Part shown: positions 25,648 to 34,134 of the stretch, piece by piece
Layout of the letters: each line of letters opens with the position of its first letter
Position numbering within the stretch: the stretch's first letter is position 1
Source: Nocardiopsis sp. FR4
GTDB taxonomy: Bacteria > Actinomycetota > Actinomycetes > Streptosporangiales > Streptosporangiaceae
Length of the DNA stretch: 57,217 bases
Assembly (NCBI RefSeq): GCF_009830945.1
Contig: NZ_VWVV01000038.1
Location: 1 to 57,217 of the forward strand
Reading direction: 5' to 3'
Notes under the pieces: model-generated
What the model was told of the DNA's origin: nothing
The model's database searches: none
The model's input: the letters and a program-made list of their open reading frames with translations, nothing else
Position numbers and translations under genes: made by a program

Positions 25648-25914
25648 TCAGTTTCCGAGGGCGGCGCGCAGCCGGTCCTCCCCGACCCTCCAGAAGTCGT
25701 GGCGACGGCCGTCCACGAAGGTCACCGGAACCTTGTCCCAGTACTCCTCCCGCTCGTCCCCGGTCACGTCGTCGAGCTGGTGCCGTGCCCGGCTCGCGCC
25801 CAGCTCGGCGGTGACCCGCTCGATGACCGCCCAGGCGTCCTCGCACAGGTGACAGCCCGGCTTGCCGAGCATCACCACGCGCGCCCGACTCGCCCACTCG
25901 GGCGTGTACGCCAT
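25648..25914 (-). CDS. Glutaredoxin-like protein (DUF836 type)
   Basis: 88 aa. Redox motif CHLC (Cys21, Cys24) in GKPGCHLCEDAW, and the cis-Pro strand VPVTFVDG. GGAGGGGAC precedes ATG 25914; the open frame extends 6 codons further but lacks a better site. This glutaredoxin-like gene is a regular neighbour of rex in actinobacteria. The organism makes mycothiol (mshD is in this window), so it may work with mycothiol or thioredoxin rather than glutathione. Confidence 0.92.
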   Translation of the reverse strand: MAYTPEWASRARVVMLGKPGCHLCEDAWAVIERVTAELGASRARHQLDDVTGDEREEYWDKVPVTFVDGRRHDFWRVGEDRLRAALGN

Positions 25915-25939
25915 GTCCCCTCCCCTCTCCACGATGCGC

Positions 25940-26197
25940 TCACCCGCCCGCGAAGGGCGGTAGGACCTCGATCACAGTCCCTTCGGTGACCTCGACGTCA
26001 CCGTGCGGCCGACGCCCGACCGGGTTCTCACCGACCAGCAGCGAGCAGGACCCGAGTACGCGCTGGAAACGGTCGTCGGGGTGCAGCCGACGCGCCGCCG
26101 CCAGGGCCTGCGCGAGGTTGTCCGCGTCGACCGTTTCCTCGGCGGTTCCGGCGGCTTCCTTGGCCGCGGCCCAGTACCTGATAGTGCACTTCGCCAT
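25940..26197 (-). CDS. MoaD/ThiS-family sulfur-carrier-like protein
   Basis: 85 aa, beta-grasp fold. It ends in PPFAGG: the terminal Gly-Gly is the adenylation/thiocarboxylation site of MoaD and ThiS. The AKEAAGT segment is typical of MoaD. It could serve molybdopterin synthesis or another sulfur transfer; no moaE or moeB is nearby. GGAT lies before ATG 26197. It is divergent from glnR, an arrangement I recall as conserved in Streptomyces. Confidence 0.88.
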   Translation of the reverse strand: MAKCTIRYWAAAKEAAGTAEETVDADNLAQALAAARRLHPDDRFQRVLGSCSLLVGENPVGRRPHGDVEVTEGTVIEVLPPFAGG

Positions 26198-26302
26198 CTG
26201 TTGATTATCCTTGTGTTGCTCGGAGGCGACGTAACAGACACCTTCACCGGGGGCAATGGCGCCTTCGATCGCCCGCACGCGCGGGCCGACGAGAAGAGAC
26301 GC

Positions 26303-27070
26303 ATGAGCCATCTGCTGCTGTTGACGAACTCGAACGAACCGTCAGACCACGTACTGCCCGCTCTCGGGCTCCTCCTGCACTCCGTGCGGGTGGCGCCGGC
26401 CGAGGCCGGGGCGCTACTGGCCTCAGGCGCGGGAGGTGGCTCCAGCGCACCGGTGGACGCCATTCTGGTCGATGCCCGCACCGACCTCGCGACGGCCCGC
26501 AACTTCTGCCGCCTGCTCGACACCACGGGGCTGGACTGCCCGCTGATCGTCATCCTCACCGAGGGCGGCGTCGCGGCGCTGACCCCCGACTGGCAGGCCG
26601 ACGACTTCATCCTCTCCACCGCGGGACCGGCCGAGGTGGAGGCGCGCCTGCGGCTCGCCGTCGGCGCGGCCGAGGCCGGGACGGACGACCCCGACGAGAT
26701 CCGCAGGGGCGATCTCGTCATCGACGAGGCCACCTACATCGCGCGGCTGCGCGGCCGGATCCTGGACCTGACCTTCAAGGAGTTCGAGCTGCTCAAGTTC
26801 CTCGCACAGCACCCCGGCCGGGTGTTCACCCGGGCGCAGCTGCTCCAGGAGGTGTGGGGTTACGACTACTTCGGCGGCACCCGCACCATCGACGTGCACG
26901 TGCGGCGCCTGCGGGCCAAGCTGGGCGCGGAGCACGAGTCGCTGATCGGCACCGTGCGCAACGTCGGCTACCGCTTCGTGCCCGACACGGTGGCCAAGGC
27001 CTCCCAGGTCCCGACGGAGGACGGCGACACGCTGCCCGCCGCCCGCGCCGCCGACTCCGGCACCAGGTAA
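26303..27070 (+). CDS. glnR: GlnR-type orphan response regulator (nitrogen control)
   Basis: 255 aa. The receiver-like domain starts MSHLLLLTNSNEPSDHVLP, and the OmpR/PhoB winged helix ends with TIDVHVRRLRAKLG and TVRNVGYRF. The N-terminal sequence and ALGLLLHSVRVAPAE strand match actinobacterial GlnR, which controls ammonium assimilation genes without a cognate kinase. GAGAAGAG precedes ATG 26303. No histidine kinase is adjacent, which fits an orphan regulator. The last ~25 residues are a variable tail. Confidence 0.9.
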   Translation: MSHLLLLTNSNEPSDHVLPALGLLLHSVRVAPAEAGALLASGAGGGSSAPVDAILVDARTDLATARNFCRLLDTTGLDCPLIVILTEGGVAALTPDWQADDFILSTAGPAEVEARLRLAVGAAEAGTDDPDEIRRGDLVIDEATYIARLRGRILDLTFKEFELLKFLAQHPGRVFTRAQLLQEVWGYDYFGGTRTIDVHVRRLRAKLGAEHESLIGTVRNVGYRFVPDTVAKASQVPTEDGDTLPAARAADSGTR

Positions 27071-27134
27071 CACCGTACAGCGGATCCGGCGCGGACCGGG
27101 GAACGGGCTTCCCGGGCCGGGTGCGGACGACTCC

Positions 27135-27163
27135 GGGGCGCCGCGTACCGACGCGGGCGCCCC
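27135..27163 (+). terminator. glnR terminator
   Basis: GGGGCGCC-GCGT ... ACGC-G-GGCGCCCC: a 12-bp stem with one bulged G, 65 bp after the glnR stop. The rest of 27,071-27,372 (302 bp) before the next start holds only a TAAGAT -10-like hexamer at 27264-27269 inside a CCCCCA/TGGGGG inverted repeat. Confidence 0.6.
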
Positions 27164-27372
27164 GCGGCCGTTCCCGGGCTCTCCGTCGCCGGCTGTACAA
27201 CATGTGTTCACGGAAGGTGCGGAAGCAGACGTTTGGACCCTCGTGTTCGGGGCCCCCAGGTCCTAAGATCATGGGGGCACCCCGGCCCGGGACGTCAGGC
27301 GCGGCGAAACCTCCCGCGGCAGGGTGCGCGCACACACCCTGGCGCGCCGTCCGCGAGGAGGAGAACGCCCCC

Positions 27373-28518
27373 ATGCCCACGACCGCCGCGAGTTCCCCGC
27401 TCACTCCCGGGCACCGGCGCAGAGGCCTGGTCCTCGGCGCCGCCTTCGTCGGCTCCAGCCTGGTCGCCGTCATGGCCCCGGCCCACGCCGAGCCCACCGC
27501 CTCGGGGGAGCCCTCGGCCTCCCCCGAACCCACGGTGGCGGCCGTCATCGCCTTCGACACCGACACCAGCGGGGTGGAGCCGGGTGAGGCCGCTCCGCCC
27601 AACCCCCTCACCGTGACCAACACCGGCGACGCGTCCGTCTGCCTCGTCGGTTTGAAGGTCCCGCACCCCGAGTTCGACGCGCGGGGCTTCGAGCCCGGGC
27701 CGGTCGCCCCCGGGGACACGGCCTCCGCGGGCGAGGTCGCCGGCACGCCGAGCGCGTCGGCCGAGGTGGTGGCGACCCTGACCTACGCGCTCGCCCAGGA
27801 GGGCGTCGACTGCGCCGACCTCCAGGCGGCGCGAAAATACACCGTCTCCACCGGCGTCTGGACGGTCTCGGTCACCGAGCCCCCGTCCTCCCCGAGTCCC
27901 ACTCCCTCGCCCACCCCCTCGCCCACCCCCTCGCCCACCCCCTCGCCCACTCCCACTCCCTCGCCCACTCCTCCCAAGGAGCCGGGGCCGAGCCCCTCGC
28001 CGACGCGCGAGCCCAGCCCGAGCTCCCCCGGGACCGCCTCCCCCGGGAGCGGCGACCGGACCGAGGGCTCCGGGAGCACCGGCGGTTCGGGGAACACCGG
28101 GAGCCCGGGAACCTCCGGCGGCTCCGGGGGCACCGGCGGCCGGTCGGGCACCTCCGGCGGCACTGGCGGCCCCTCCGCCAGCACCGGCTCCCCGACCGGC
28201 GGTGTCGGCAACGTGCCCACCAGCGACGTTCCCACCAGCGACGCCGTCGTCCCGGGCCTGCCGAGCAACGAGGCGGACCTGCCCGAGGTAGCCCCCGGCG
28301 CGGAGGACCTCGCCGACCTGCCGCTGGTGACCCCGGGCACGGACGAGGACCTCGGCGACACCGAGGTGGCCGCCGACCACGGCGACCTGGGACCCAACAT
28401 GGCCCCGGCGGTACTGCTCGCCGCGTTCCTGCTCGCGCTGCTGCTCGCCGCCCCGCTGGCCCCGGTGCGACGCGTCCGCCTCGGCGGCGGCTACCAGGGC
28501 AAGCGCCGCCGCAGGTAG
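27373..28518 (+). CDS. Cell-surface protein, Pro/Ser/Thr-rich with C-terminal TM
   Basis: 381 aa. The signal peptide ends at APAHA (about residue 37). A 110-residue beta-rich exported domain carries two Cys (VCLVGL, GVDCADL), probably a disulfide. An SPTP repeat spacer follows, then a Gly/Ser/Thr-rich stretch (residues about 230-275) and an acidic stretch. It closes with one TM helix (PAVLLAAFLLALLLAAPLAP) and the basic tail GKRRRR. No LAxTG or LPxTG motif is visible, so it is held by its TM helix. GAGGAGGAG precedes ATG 27373. The function is unknown; a wall-spanning stalk is likely. Confidence 0.8.
   Translation: MPTTAASSPLTPGHRRRGLVLGAAFVGSSLVAVMAPAHAEPTASGEPSASPEPTVAAVIAFDTDTSGVEPGEAAPPNPLTVTNTGDASVCLVGLKVPHPEFDARGFEPGPVAPGDTASAGEVAGTPSASAEVVATLTYALAQEGVDCADLQAARKYTVSTGVWTVSVTEPPSSPSPTPSPTPSPTPSPTPSPTPTPSPTPPKEPGPSPSPTREPSPSSPGTASPGSGDRTEGSGSTGGSGNTGSPGTSGGSGGTGGRSGTSGGTGGPSASTGSPTGGVGNVPTSDVPTSDAVVPGLPSNEADLPEVAPGAEDLADLPLVTPGTDEDLGDTEVAADHGDLGPNMAPAVLLAAFLLALLLAAPLAPVRRVRLGGGYQGKRRRR
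27907..27954 (+). repeat. 12-bp tandem repeat encoding SPTP
   Basis: Four direct copies of TCGCCCACCCCC (the last one CACTCCC) inside the surface-protein gene, flanked by degenerate copies. Each copy adds Ser-Pro-Thr-Pro, so copy number can change without a frameshift. Confidence 0.85.
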
Positions 28519-28533
28519 GCCCGCCCGGCTTCG

Positions 28534-28560
28534 CGCCCCGCTCCGCCGACGCGCGGGGCG
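28534..28560 (+). terminator. Terminator after the surface-protein gene
   Basis: CGCCCCGC / GCGGGGCG, perfect 8-bp stem with an 11-nt loop, 15 bp past the stop. Confidence 0.5.
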
Positions 28561-28640
28561 GGGCACCTTACCAGGACAAACGCCGCACCGGCCGTGCCTG
28601 ACCGAATCTTTACGGGGGTGCCGTCGTAGGCTTGCCGTCC

Positions 28641-29633
28641 ATGAGAACCCCGCTCGTCACCGACGACCTGGCTCCGGCCCTGGCCGACCAGGTGCTGTCC
28701 CTCGCCGAGGCCGCCCGGGCGGCCGACGGCGTCGCCCCCCTGTCGGAGCACACCCTGCTCCGCGTCAGACACGGTGCTCCCGCCGGGAGCAGCCGTTTCC
28801 ACCTGGTCATCGAGGGCGAACGTGTGGTCGGCTTCGCGTTCGTCGAACGCGTCGCCGGCGAACCCGACTCCGGCGAGGTCGTCGTCGACCCCGCGCACCG
28901 GGGACACGGATACGGCACCGCGCTGCTGGAGTCGGTCCACCGGGACGCCGGGCCCCGCGGCGTGCGGGTGTGGGCGCACGGCCGCACCCCGCAGGCGGTG
29001 GCGGTGGCTCGGGCGGACGGCTGGACCGCCGTCCGCGAACTCCACAAGATGCGGATGCCGCTGCGCGACATCGCCGCCGACGAGCCGGGCGGCCCGTGGA
29101 AGGCTCCCGAACTGCCCGAGCCCCGGCTGCGGCCCGACGTGGCCGACCGGGTGCGGCTGCGGACCTTCGTCGTGGGCCAGGACGAGCAGGCCTGGCTGGA
29201 GGCCAACGCGCGCGCGTTCGCCGACCACCCCGAGCAGGGCCAGCTCACCCTGGACGACCTGCTCCAGCGGGAGGTGGAGGACTGGTTCGATCCGCACGGC
29301 TTCTTCCTGGCCACCGCCAAGGACGGCCAGGTCGCCGCCTTCCACTGGACCAAGACCCACGCCGACGGCGCCGGGCTCACCGAGGGCGAACCCGTCGGTG
29401 AGGTCTATGTGGTGGGCGTGGACCCCGACTGGCAGGGCACCGGGCTCGGCCGCGCGCTGACCCTGGCGGGGCTGCGTCACCTGCGCGACGCGGGACTGCC
29501 CTGGGTGCACCTGTACGTGGACGGCGGCAACGAGGCCGCCGTGCGGCTGTACGAGTCGCTCGGCTTCGGCATGTGGGACACCGATGTGATGTACGCGCCG
29601 CCCGCGGACGGACCCCCCGGGCCCCCAGCCTGA
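28641..29633 (+). CDS. mshD: Mycothiol synthase
   Basis: 330 aa with two GNAT domains. The acetyl-CoA loop of the first is RGHGYGTALL; that of the second is WQGTGLGRALTL. MshD acetylates the Cys amino group of Cys-GlcN-Ins, the last step of mycothiol synthesis. The end motif VRLYESLGFGMWDTDVMY is typical. ATG 28641 has no clear ribosome site; TAGGCT at 28627-28632 sits 8 nt before it, so the message may be leaderless. Its presence places the organism among mycothiol-making actinobacteria. Confidence 0.95.
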   Translation: MRTPLVTDDLAPALADQVLSLAEAARAADGVAPLSEHTLLRVRHGAPAGSSRFHLVIEGERVVGFAFVERVAGEPDSGEVVVDPAHRGHGYGTALLESVHRDAGPRGVRVWAHGRTPQAVAVARADGWTAVRELHKMRMPLRDIAADEPGGPWKAPELPEPRLRPDVADRVRLRTFVVGQDEQAWLEANARAFADHPEQGQLTLDDLLQREVEDWFDPHGFFLATAKDGQVAAFHWTKTHADGAGLTEGEPVGEVYVVGVDPDWQGTGLGRALTLAGLRHLRDAGLPWVHLYVDGGNEAAVRLYESLGFGMWDTDVMYAPPADGPPGPPA

Positions 29634-29692
29634 CGTGCCACTCGTCACATTCACCGATCAATATCCCTACCGCCATGGGGGTGCGACACCCC

Positions 29693-29714
29693 GTTCATCT
29701 TCCGTTCATCTTTC
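29693..29714 (+). promoter_or_regulatory. PHO box (PhoP direct-repeat operator) of the pst operon
   Basis: Two adjacent 11-nt direct repeats, GTTCATCTTCC and GTTCATCTTTC, match the Streptomyces PHO-box unit (G-T/G-TCAYYYR-N-C type). A TACCTT -10-like hexamer follows about 20 bp later. It lies 258 bp before pstC. Phosphate-starvation induction through PhoR-PhoP is expected. Confidence 0.8.
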
Positions 29715-29971
29715 TTGGGATATCTCGTCACCTGCTGCGCCTACCTTCACATGCGGCGCGATACGGCCAGTTCCCGTGACGAACGTGGCGGAACGGCCGG
29801 TGACCAGCCGGAGGGGCGCGCTGAGGTGACCACGGCGGGGAGAGGGTCCCCCGACCCTGGGAGTACCGCGCCCCGCCGGGAACAAAGAGACCAGGCACGC
29901 ACGAAGGTGCACGGTACGCACCGCACCATCCGGGCGATCCGCCCCGAGACCTTCCGAACCGGAGCCAATCC
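29715..29971 (+). other. Leader of the pst operon, pstS missing
   Basis: 257 bp between the PHO box and pstC. In actinobacteria the phosphate-binding lipoprotein gene pstS sits here. I find no lipobox, no signal peptide and no PstS-like frame in any reading frame. The segment is non-coding or a deletion scar. Confidence 0.6.
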
Positions 29972-30934
29972 ATGACGACCACGGACGCGCCCAAGGCGGC
30001 ACCACCGCCCACGGGCAAGCGCCGGATCGGCGACGTCGCCTTCGCCGGGCTCGCCCGAGGTTCGGGCATCCTGATCCTGCTGATCCTCGCCGGTGTCGCC
30101 GCCTTCCTGATCGTTCAGGCCTGGCCGTCCCTGGCAGCCAACACCGCCAACTTCCTGACCACGACGGAGTGGGACCCCAACGTCCGCGAGGAGCCCGCCT
30201 TCGGCGTCGCGGCCCTGGCGTTCGGCACCGTGCTCGCCGCGGCCATCGCGCTGCTGCTGGCCACGCCGGTGGCGATCGGCATCGCGCTGTTCATCGTCTT
30301 CTACTCGCCGCGCAGGCTGTCCTCGCTGCTCGGCTACCTGGTGGACCTGCTGGCAGCGATCCCCAGCGTCGTCTACGGCCTGTGGGGCATCGGCTTCCTC
30401 GCCCCGCAGCTGGTCCCGGTCTACGAGGCCATGACCCGCTACCTGGGCTGGATCCCGCTCTTCGCCGGACCCGCCTCCACCTCCGCTCGCACCATCCTGA
30501 CCGCGGGCGTGGTGCTGGCCGTCATGATCCTGCCGATCATCACCGCGATGTCGCGGGACGTGTTCCGCCAGACCCCGCAGGGCCACCGTGAGGCCGCCCT
30601 GGCCATGGGAGCCACCCGCTGGGAGATGATCCGGCTCGCCGTCCTGCCCTTCGGCAGGTCCGGGGTGATCGGCGGCTCCATGCTCGGCCTGGGCCGCGCC
30701 CTGGGCGAGACCATGGCCGTCGCGATGATCCTGTCCCCCTCCCTCGTCCTGTCCTGGAACCTGCTGCAGAGCGGCAACCAGACCATCGCCGCGCACATCG
30801 CGCTCCAGTACCCCGAGGCCACCGGGTACGGCGTGTCCGCGCTCATCGCAGCCGGACTGGTCCTGTTCGCGATCACCCTCGTGGTCAACATGGGCGCGCG
30901 CTACGTGGTGGCGCGGGGGAACAAGGAGTCCTGA
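29972..30934 (+). CDS. pstC: Phosphate ABC transporter permease PstC
   Basis: 320 aa, six TM helices. A short cytosolic N-terminus leads to TM1 (GILILLILAGVAAFLIV). The EAA loop is HREAALAMGATRWEMIRLAVLP. It forms the membrane channel with PstA and needs PstB for ATP. The stop overlaps the pstA start by one base (TGATG). It is the first gene of the operon here because pstS is absent. Confidence 0.95.
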   Translation: MTTTDAPKAAPPPTGKRRIGDVAFAGLARGSGILILLILAGVAAFLIVQAWPSLAANTANFLTTTEWDPNVREEPAFGVAALAFGTVLAAAIALLLATPVAIGIALFIVFYSPRRLSSLLGYLVDLLAAIPSVVYGLWGIGFLAPQLVPVYEAMTRYLGWIPLFAGPASTSARTILTAGVVLAVMILPIITAMSRDVFRQTPQGHREAALAMGATRWEMIRLAVLPFGRSGVIGGSMLGLGRALGETMAVAMILSPSLVLSWNLLQSGNQTIAAHIALQYPEATGYGVSALIAAGLVLFAITLVVNMGARYVVARGNKES

Positions 30935-32019
30935 TGAGCACGACGACAACCCAGCCCCCCGCGCCCGGTCCGGGCCCCGGCCCTACCCGCTCCGACCTGC
31001 GGCACGGGTCGCTGCCGAACCGCTTCCCCGCCGCCCTGCTGGCCTCCTGCGCCGCCGTGGTCGCCGGGGTCCTGCTGGCCTTCGGCGCCTTCGGCTTCCT
31101 GCTCTGGGGACTGCTCACCGCGGTCTCCTACGCGGTGATCGTGGTGACCGCCTCGGCCCGCGTCGAGGGCGGGCGCAAGGCCACCGACCGCCTGGTCACC
31201 GCGCTGGTCTACGGCTGCTTCGTCCTGGCGATGCTGCCGCTGGCCTCGGTGCTGTGGACCGTGGTGGGCAACGGCCTGGCCCGGTTCGACGGCTACTTCC
31301 TGACCGTGTCCATGAACGGCGTGCTGCCGAGCATGGACGCGGGCGGCGCTTACCACGCGGTGGTCGGCACCCTGGCGATCACGGGGATGGCCACGCTCAT
31401 CTCGGTGCCGATCGGCGTGATGACCGCCGTGTACCTGGTCGAGTACGCCCAGGGCCGCATGAAGCGGACCATCATGTTCTTCGTCGACGTCATGACCGGT
31501 ATCCCGTCGATCGTCGCCGGACTGTTCGTGGTGGCCCTGTGGATCATGCTGTTCGGCCCGGGCCGGACCAACGGCGCCGCGGGCGCGATCGCGCTGGCGG
31601 TGCTGATGGTCCCGGTCGTGGTGCGCTCCAGCGAGGAGATGCTGCGGCTGGTGCCGCAGGACCTGCGCGAGGCCTCCTACGCCCTGGGAGTGCCCAAGTG
31701 GCGGACCATCACCAAGGTGGTCCTGCCGACCTCCGCCGCCGGGCTGACCACCGGGATCATGCTCGCCATCGCACGCGTTATCGGGGAGACGGCTCCGCTG
31801 ATCCTCACGGCGGGAACGTCGGCGGTGTCGATCAACTGGAACCTGTTCGACGGACAGATGATGAGCCTTCCGGTGTTCATCTACTCACAGGTCCGCATGG
31901 GCGGCGCCGTCAACTACGAGAGGGCCTGGGCGGCGGCGCTGACCCTGATCCTGGTGGTGATGCTGCTGTTCTTCCTGGCCCGCATGATCGGCCGCCTGTT
32001 CGCGCCCAAGGCCAGCTGA
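30934..32019 (+). CDS. pstA: Phosphate ABC transporter permease PstA
   Basis: 361 aa, longer than the usual ~300 because of extra N-terminal TM helices (residues about 30-100) before the conserved permease core. The EAA loop is LREASYALGVPKWRTITKVVLP. Typical PstA motifs are GIPSIVAGLF and VPVVVRSSEEML. Translation is coupled to pstC; the spacer to pstB is 54 bp. Confidence 0.95.
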   Translation: MSTTTTQPPAPGPGPGPTRSDLRHGSLPNRFPAALLASCAAVVAGVLLAFGAFGFLLWGLLTAVSYAVIVVTASARVEGGRKATDRLVTALVYGCFVLAMLPLASVLWTVVGNGLARFDGYFLTVSMNGVLPSMDAGGAYHAVVGTLAITGMATLISVPIGVMTAVYLVEYAQGRMKRTIMFFVDVMTGIPSIVAGLFVVALWIMLFGPGRTNGAAGAIALAVLMVPVVVRSSEEMLRLVPQDLREASYALGVPKWRTITKVVLPTSAAGLTTGIMLAIARVIGETAPLILTAGTSAVSINWNLFDGQMMSLPVFIYSQVRMGGAVNYERAWAAALTLILVVMLLFFLARMIGRLFAPKAS

Positions 32020-32073
32020 CCCTACCCACCGCCCACGCCCCGCGCGCGGAGCAGACTTCACGAGGAACTTCCA

Positions 32074-32853
32074 GTGGCGAAACGTATCGACGTCTCCGGA
32101 CTCCACGTCTACTACGGCGACTTCCTGGCCGTGGAGGACGTGTCCATGACCATCGAGCCGCGGTCGGTGACGGCGTTCATCGGGTCGTCCGGCTGCGGCA
32201 AGTCCACCTTCCTGCGCACCCTCAACCGGATGCACGAGGTGACCCCGGGCGCCCGCGCCCAGGGCAAGGTCCTCCTGGACGACCTGGACATCTACGGCCC
32301 CGACGTGGACCCGGTCATGGTGCGCAGCGAGGTCGGCATGGTCTTCCAGAAGGCCAACCCGTTCCCGACGATGTCCATCTACGACAACGTCATCGCCGGT
32401 GCCCGGCTCAACAACAGGCGGATGAGCAAGTCCGAGGCCGACGACCTGGTGGAGCAGTCGCTGCGCGGGGCGAACCTGTGGGAGGAGGTCAAGGACCGGC
32501 TCAACAAGCCCGGGTCCGGCCTCTCCGGCGGCCAGCAGCAGCGGCTGTGCATCGCCCGCGCCACGGCGGTCAAGCCCTCGGTGCTCCTGATGGACGAGCC
32601 CTGCTCGGCGCTGGACCCGATCTCGACCCTGGCGATCGAGGACCTCATCCACCAGCTGAAGGAGGACTACACGATCGTCATCGTCACGCACAACATGCAG
32701 CAGGCGGCGCGGGTGTCCGACCGGACGGCCTTCTTCAACCTCTCGGCGCCGGGCAAGCCCGGCAAGCTCGTGGAGATGGGTGAGACGAACCAGATCTTCA
32801 CCCGGCCGGAGAAGAAGGAGACGGAGAACTATATCACCGGTCGGTTCGGTTAG
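32074..32853 (+). CDS. pstB: Phosphate ABC transporter ATPase PstB
   Basis: 259 aa. Walker A GSSGCGKST (37-45), signature LSGGQQQR, Walker B VLLMDEPCSALDP, H-loop THNMQQAARVSD. It powers PstCA. GTG 32074 follows AGGAAC. The stop codon lies inside the first copy of a 59-bp tandem repeat that extends downstream. No phoU follows directly. Confidence 0.96.
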   Translation: MAKRIDVSGLHVYYGDFLAVEDVSMTIEPRSVTAFIGSSGCGKSTFLRTLNRMHEVTPGARAQGKVLLDDLDIYGPDVDPVMVRSEVGMVFQKANPFPTMSIYDNVIAGARLNNRRMSKSEADDLVEQSLRGANLWEEVKDRLNKPGSGLSGGQQQRLCIARATAVKPSVLLMDEPCSALDPISTLAIEDLIHQLKEDYTIVIVTHNMQQAARVSDRTAFFNLSAPGKPGKLVEMGETNQIFTRPEKKETENYITGRFG

Positions 32854-33004
32854 GCCGTCCGCGCAGGCCCCCGACCGGGGACGACCGGTGATCGGGTGGT
32901 CGGTTCGGTCAGACCGCCCCCGCAGGCCCCCGACCGGGGACGACCGGTGATCGGGTGGCCGGTTCTGTCAGACCGCCCCCGCAGCCCCGACCGGTGATCG
33001 GATG
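32842..33004 (+). repeat. 59-bp tandem repeat downstream of pstB
   Basis: Copy 1 is 32842-32900 and copy 2 is 32901-32959, with few differences. Copy 3 (from 32960) has an internal deletion. Each unit holds an inverted repeat (CCCGACCGG ... CCGGTGATCGGG). The first copy includes the pstB stop codon. The hairpins could act as tandem terminators or RNA stabilisers. Confidence 0.85.
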
Positions 33005-33040
33005 ACCGCTCCGTACTTCGCACAACCAGGAGGAGACTCC

Positions 33041-34006
33041 GTGACCACACCGCTGGTGATCGACACCGACACCGCGCAGGACGACTGCGTGGCGCTCCTC
33101 GTGGGGCTGCTGGACCCCGCGGCGGACCTGCGCGCCATCACCATGGTGGCCGGGAACGTGGGCTTCGACCAGCAGGTGCGCAACGCCTTCGTCACCCTCA
33201 GCGCGGCCGGGCGGCTCGGCGAGGTGCCGGTCCACCTGGGCTGCCGCCGCCCCCTGGTCCGGCCCTGGGTGAGCGCGGAGAACGTGCACGGCGACGGGTC
33301 CGGCGGGTTGTCCATGGACGCCTCGGGTCTGGAGCCCGAGCCCGAGCACGCGGTGGACGCCCTGGTCCGGCTGGCCGCGGAGAACCCCGGTGAGCTGTCG
33401 ATCGTGGCGATCGGACCGCTGACCAACATCGCGGCGGCCCTGGCCAAGGACCCCGGCTTCGCCCGCAACGTCGGCTCCCTGTACGTCATGGGCGGGTCCA
33501 ACAACGGCCGCGGCAACATCACCGCCGCCGCCGAGTTCAACTTCTACGTCGACCCGGAGGCCGCCAAGGCCGTGTTCGCGGCGGGCTTCGACGTCACCGT
33601 GGTCCCGTGGGACCCGCTGACGCTGCGCCAGGCGGTCTTCGACCAGGAGCGGCTGGACGTGATCGCCGCGCTCGGCACCCCGCTCTCGGACTTCTTCGGC
33701 CGGGTGTGCGCGGCGACCCTGGAGTTCGACCGGCGGGTGGGCATCGACGGCACCACGCACCCGGACTCGTTGACCGCGGCGGTGCTGCTCCACCCCGAGC
33801 TGGTGCGCCGCTCGGCCCGGTACCACGTGGACGTGGAGACCGCCGGGGAGCTGACCCGCGGCTACTCGGCCATGTCCTGGGGCGTGCACGGTCTGGCGGC
33901 GAACGCCACCGTGATCGAGGAGATCGACTCCGAGGGGTTCTTCGCCCTCCTCGTGGAGGTACTGTCCCGCCGGACGGTGCCCACGCGCGAGATCACCGGC
34001 CTCTAG
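33041..34006 (+). CDS. Inosine-uridine preferring nucleoside hydrolase family
   Basis: 321 aa. The N-terminal calcium motif DTDTAQDDCVALL is diagnostic. Further signatures are AIGPLTNIAAAL, MGGSNNGRGN and the AEFNFYVDPEAAK loop. The family cleaves the N-glycosidic bond of ribonucleosides to free base and ribose. AGGAGGAG precedes GTG 33041. It follows the pst operon but is separated by repeats, so it is probably independent. It converges on the DUF47 gene. Confidence 0.93.
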   Translation: MTTPLVIDTDTAQDDCVALLVGLLDPAADLRAITMVAGNVGFDQQVRNAFVTLSAAGRLGEVPVHLGCRRPLVRPWVSAENVHGDGSGGLSMDASGLEPEPEHAVDALVRLAAENPGELSIVAIGPLTNIAAALAKDPGFARNVGSLYVMGGSNNGRGNITAAAEFNFYVDPEAAKAVFAAGFDVTVVPWDPLTLRQAVFDQERLDVIAALGTPLSDFFGRVCAATLEFDRRVGIDGTTHPDSLTAAVLLHPELVRRSARYHVDVETAGELTRGYSAMSWGVHGLAANATVIEEIDSEGFFALLVEVLSRRTVPTREITGL

Positions 34007-34134
34007 CCGGACGGGCGGGTGCGGGGGCGGCGGGAGGCCCCAGCGGCTCCTGGAGCTCCTCGGCGGGCGGGGGCGTGCCACCACCCGCCGCTGGTCCCGG
34101 CGGGAAGGAGTGCTCGGAGGGGGCGGGGGAAGGC

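Noticed and set aside
27907..27972. Short direct repeats as a CRISPR array
   Set aside because: The units are 12 bp, contiguous and in frame inside a coding SPTP stretch. There are no spacers and no cas genes.
29715..29974. 86-codon frame in the pst leader as a replacement for pstS
   Set aside because: No signal peptide, lipobox or phosphate-binding motif; it starts at TTG in low-complexity sequence.
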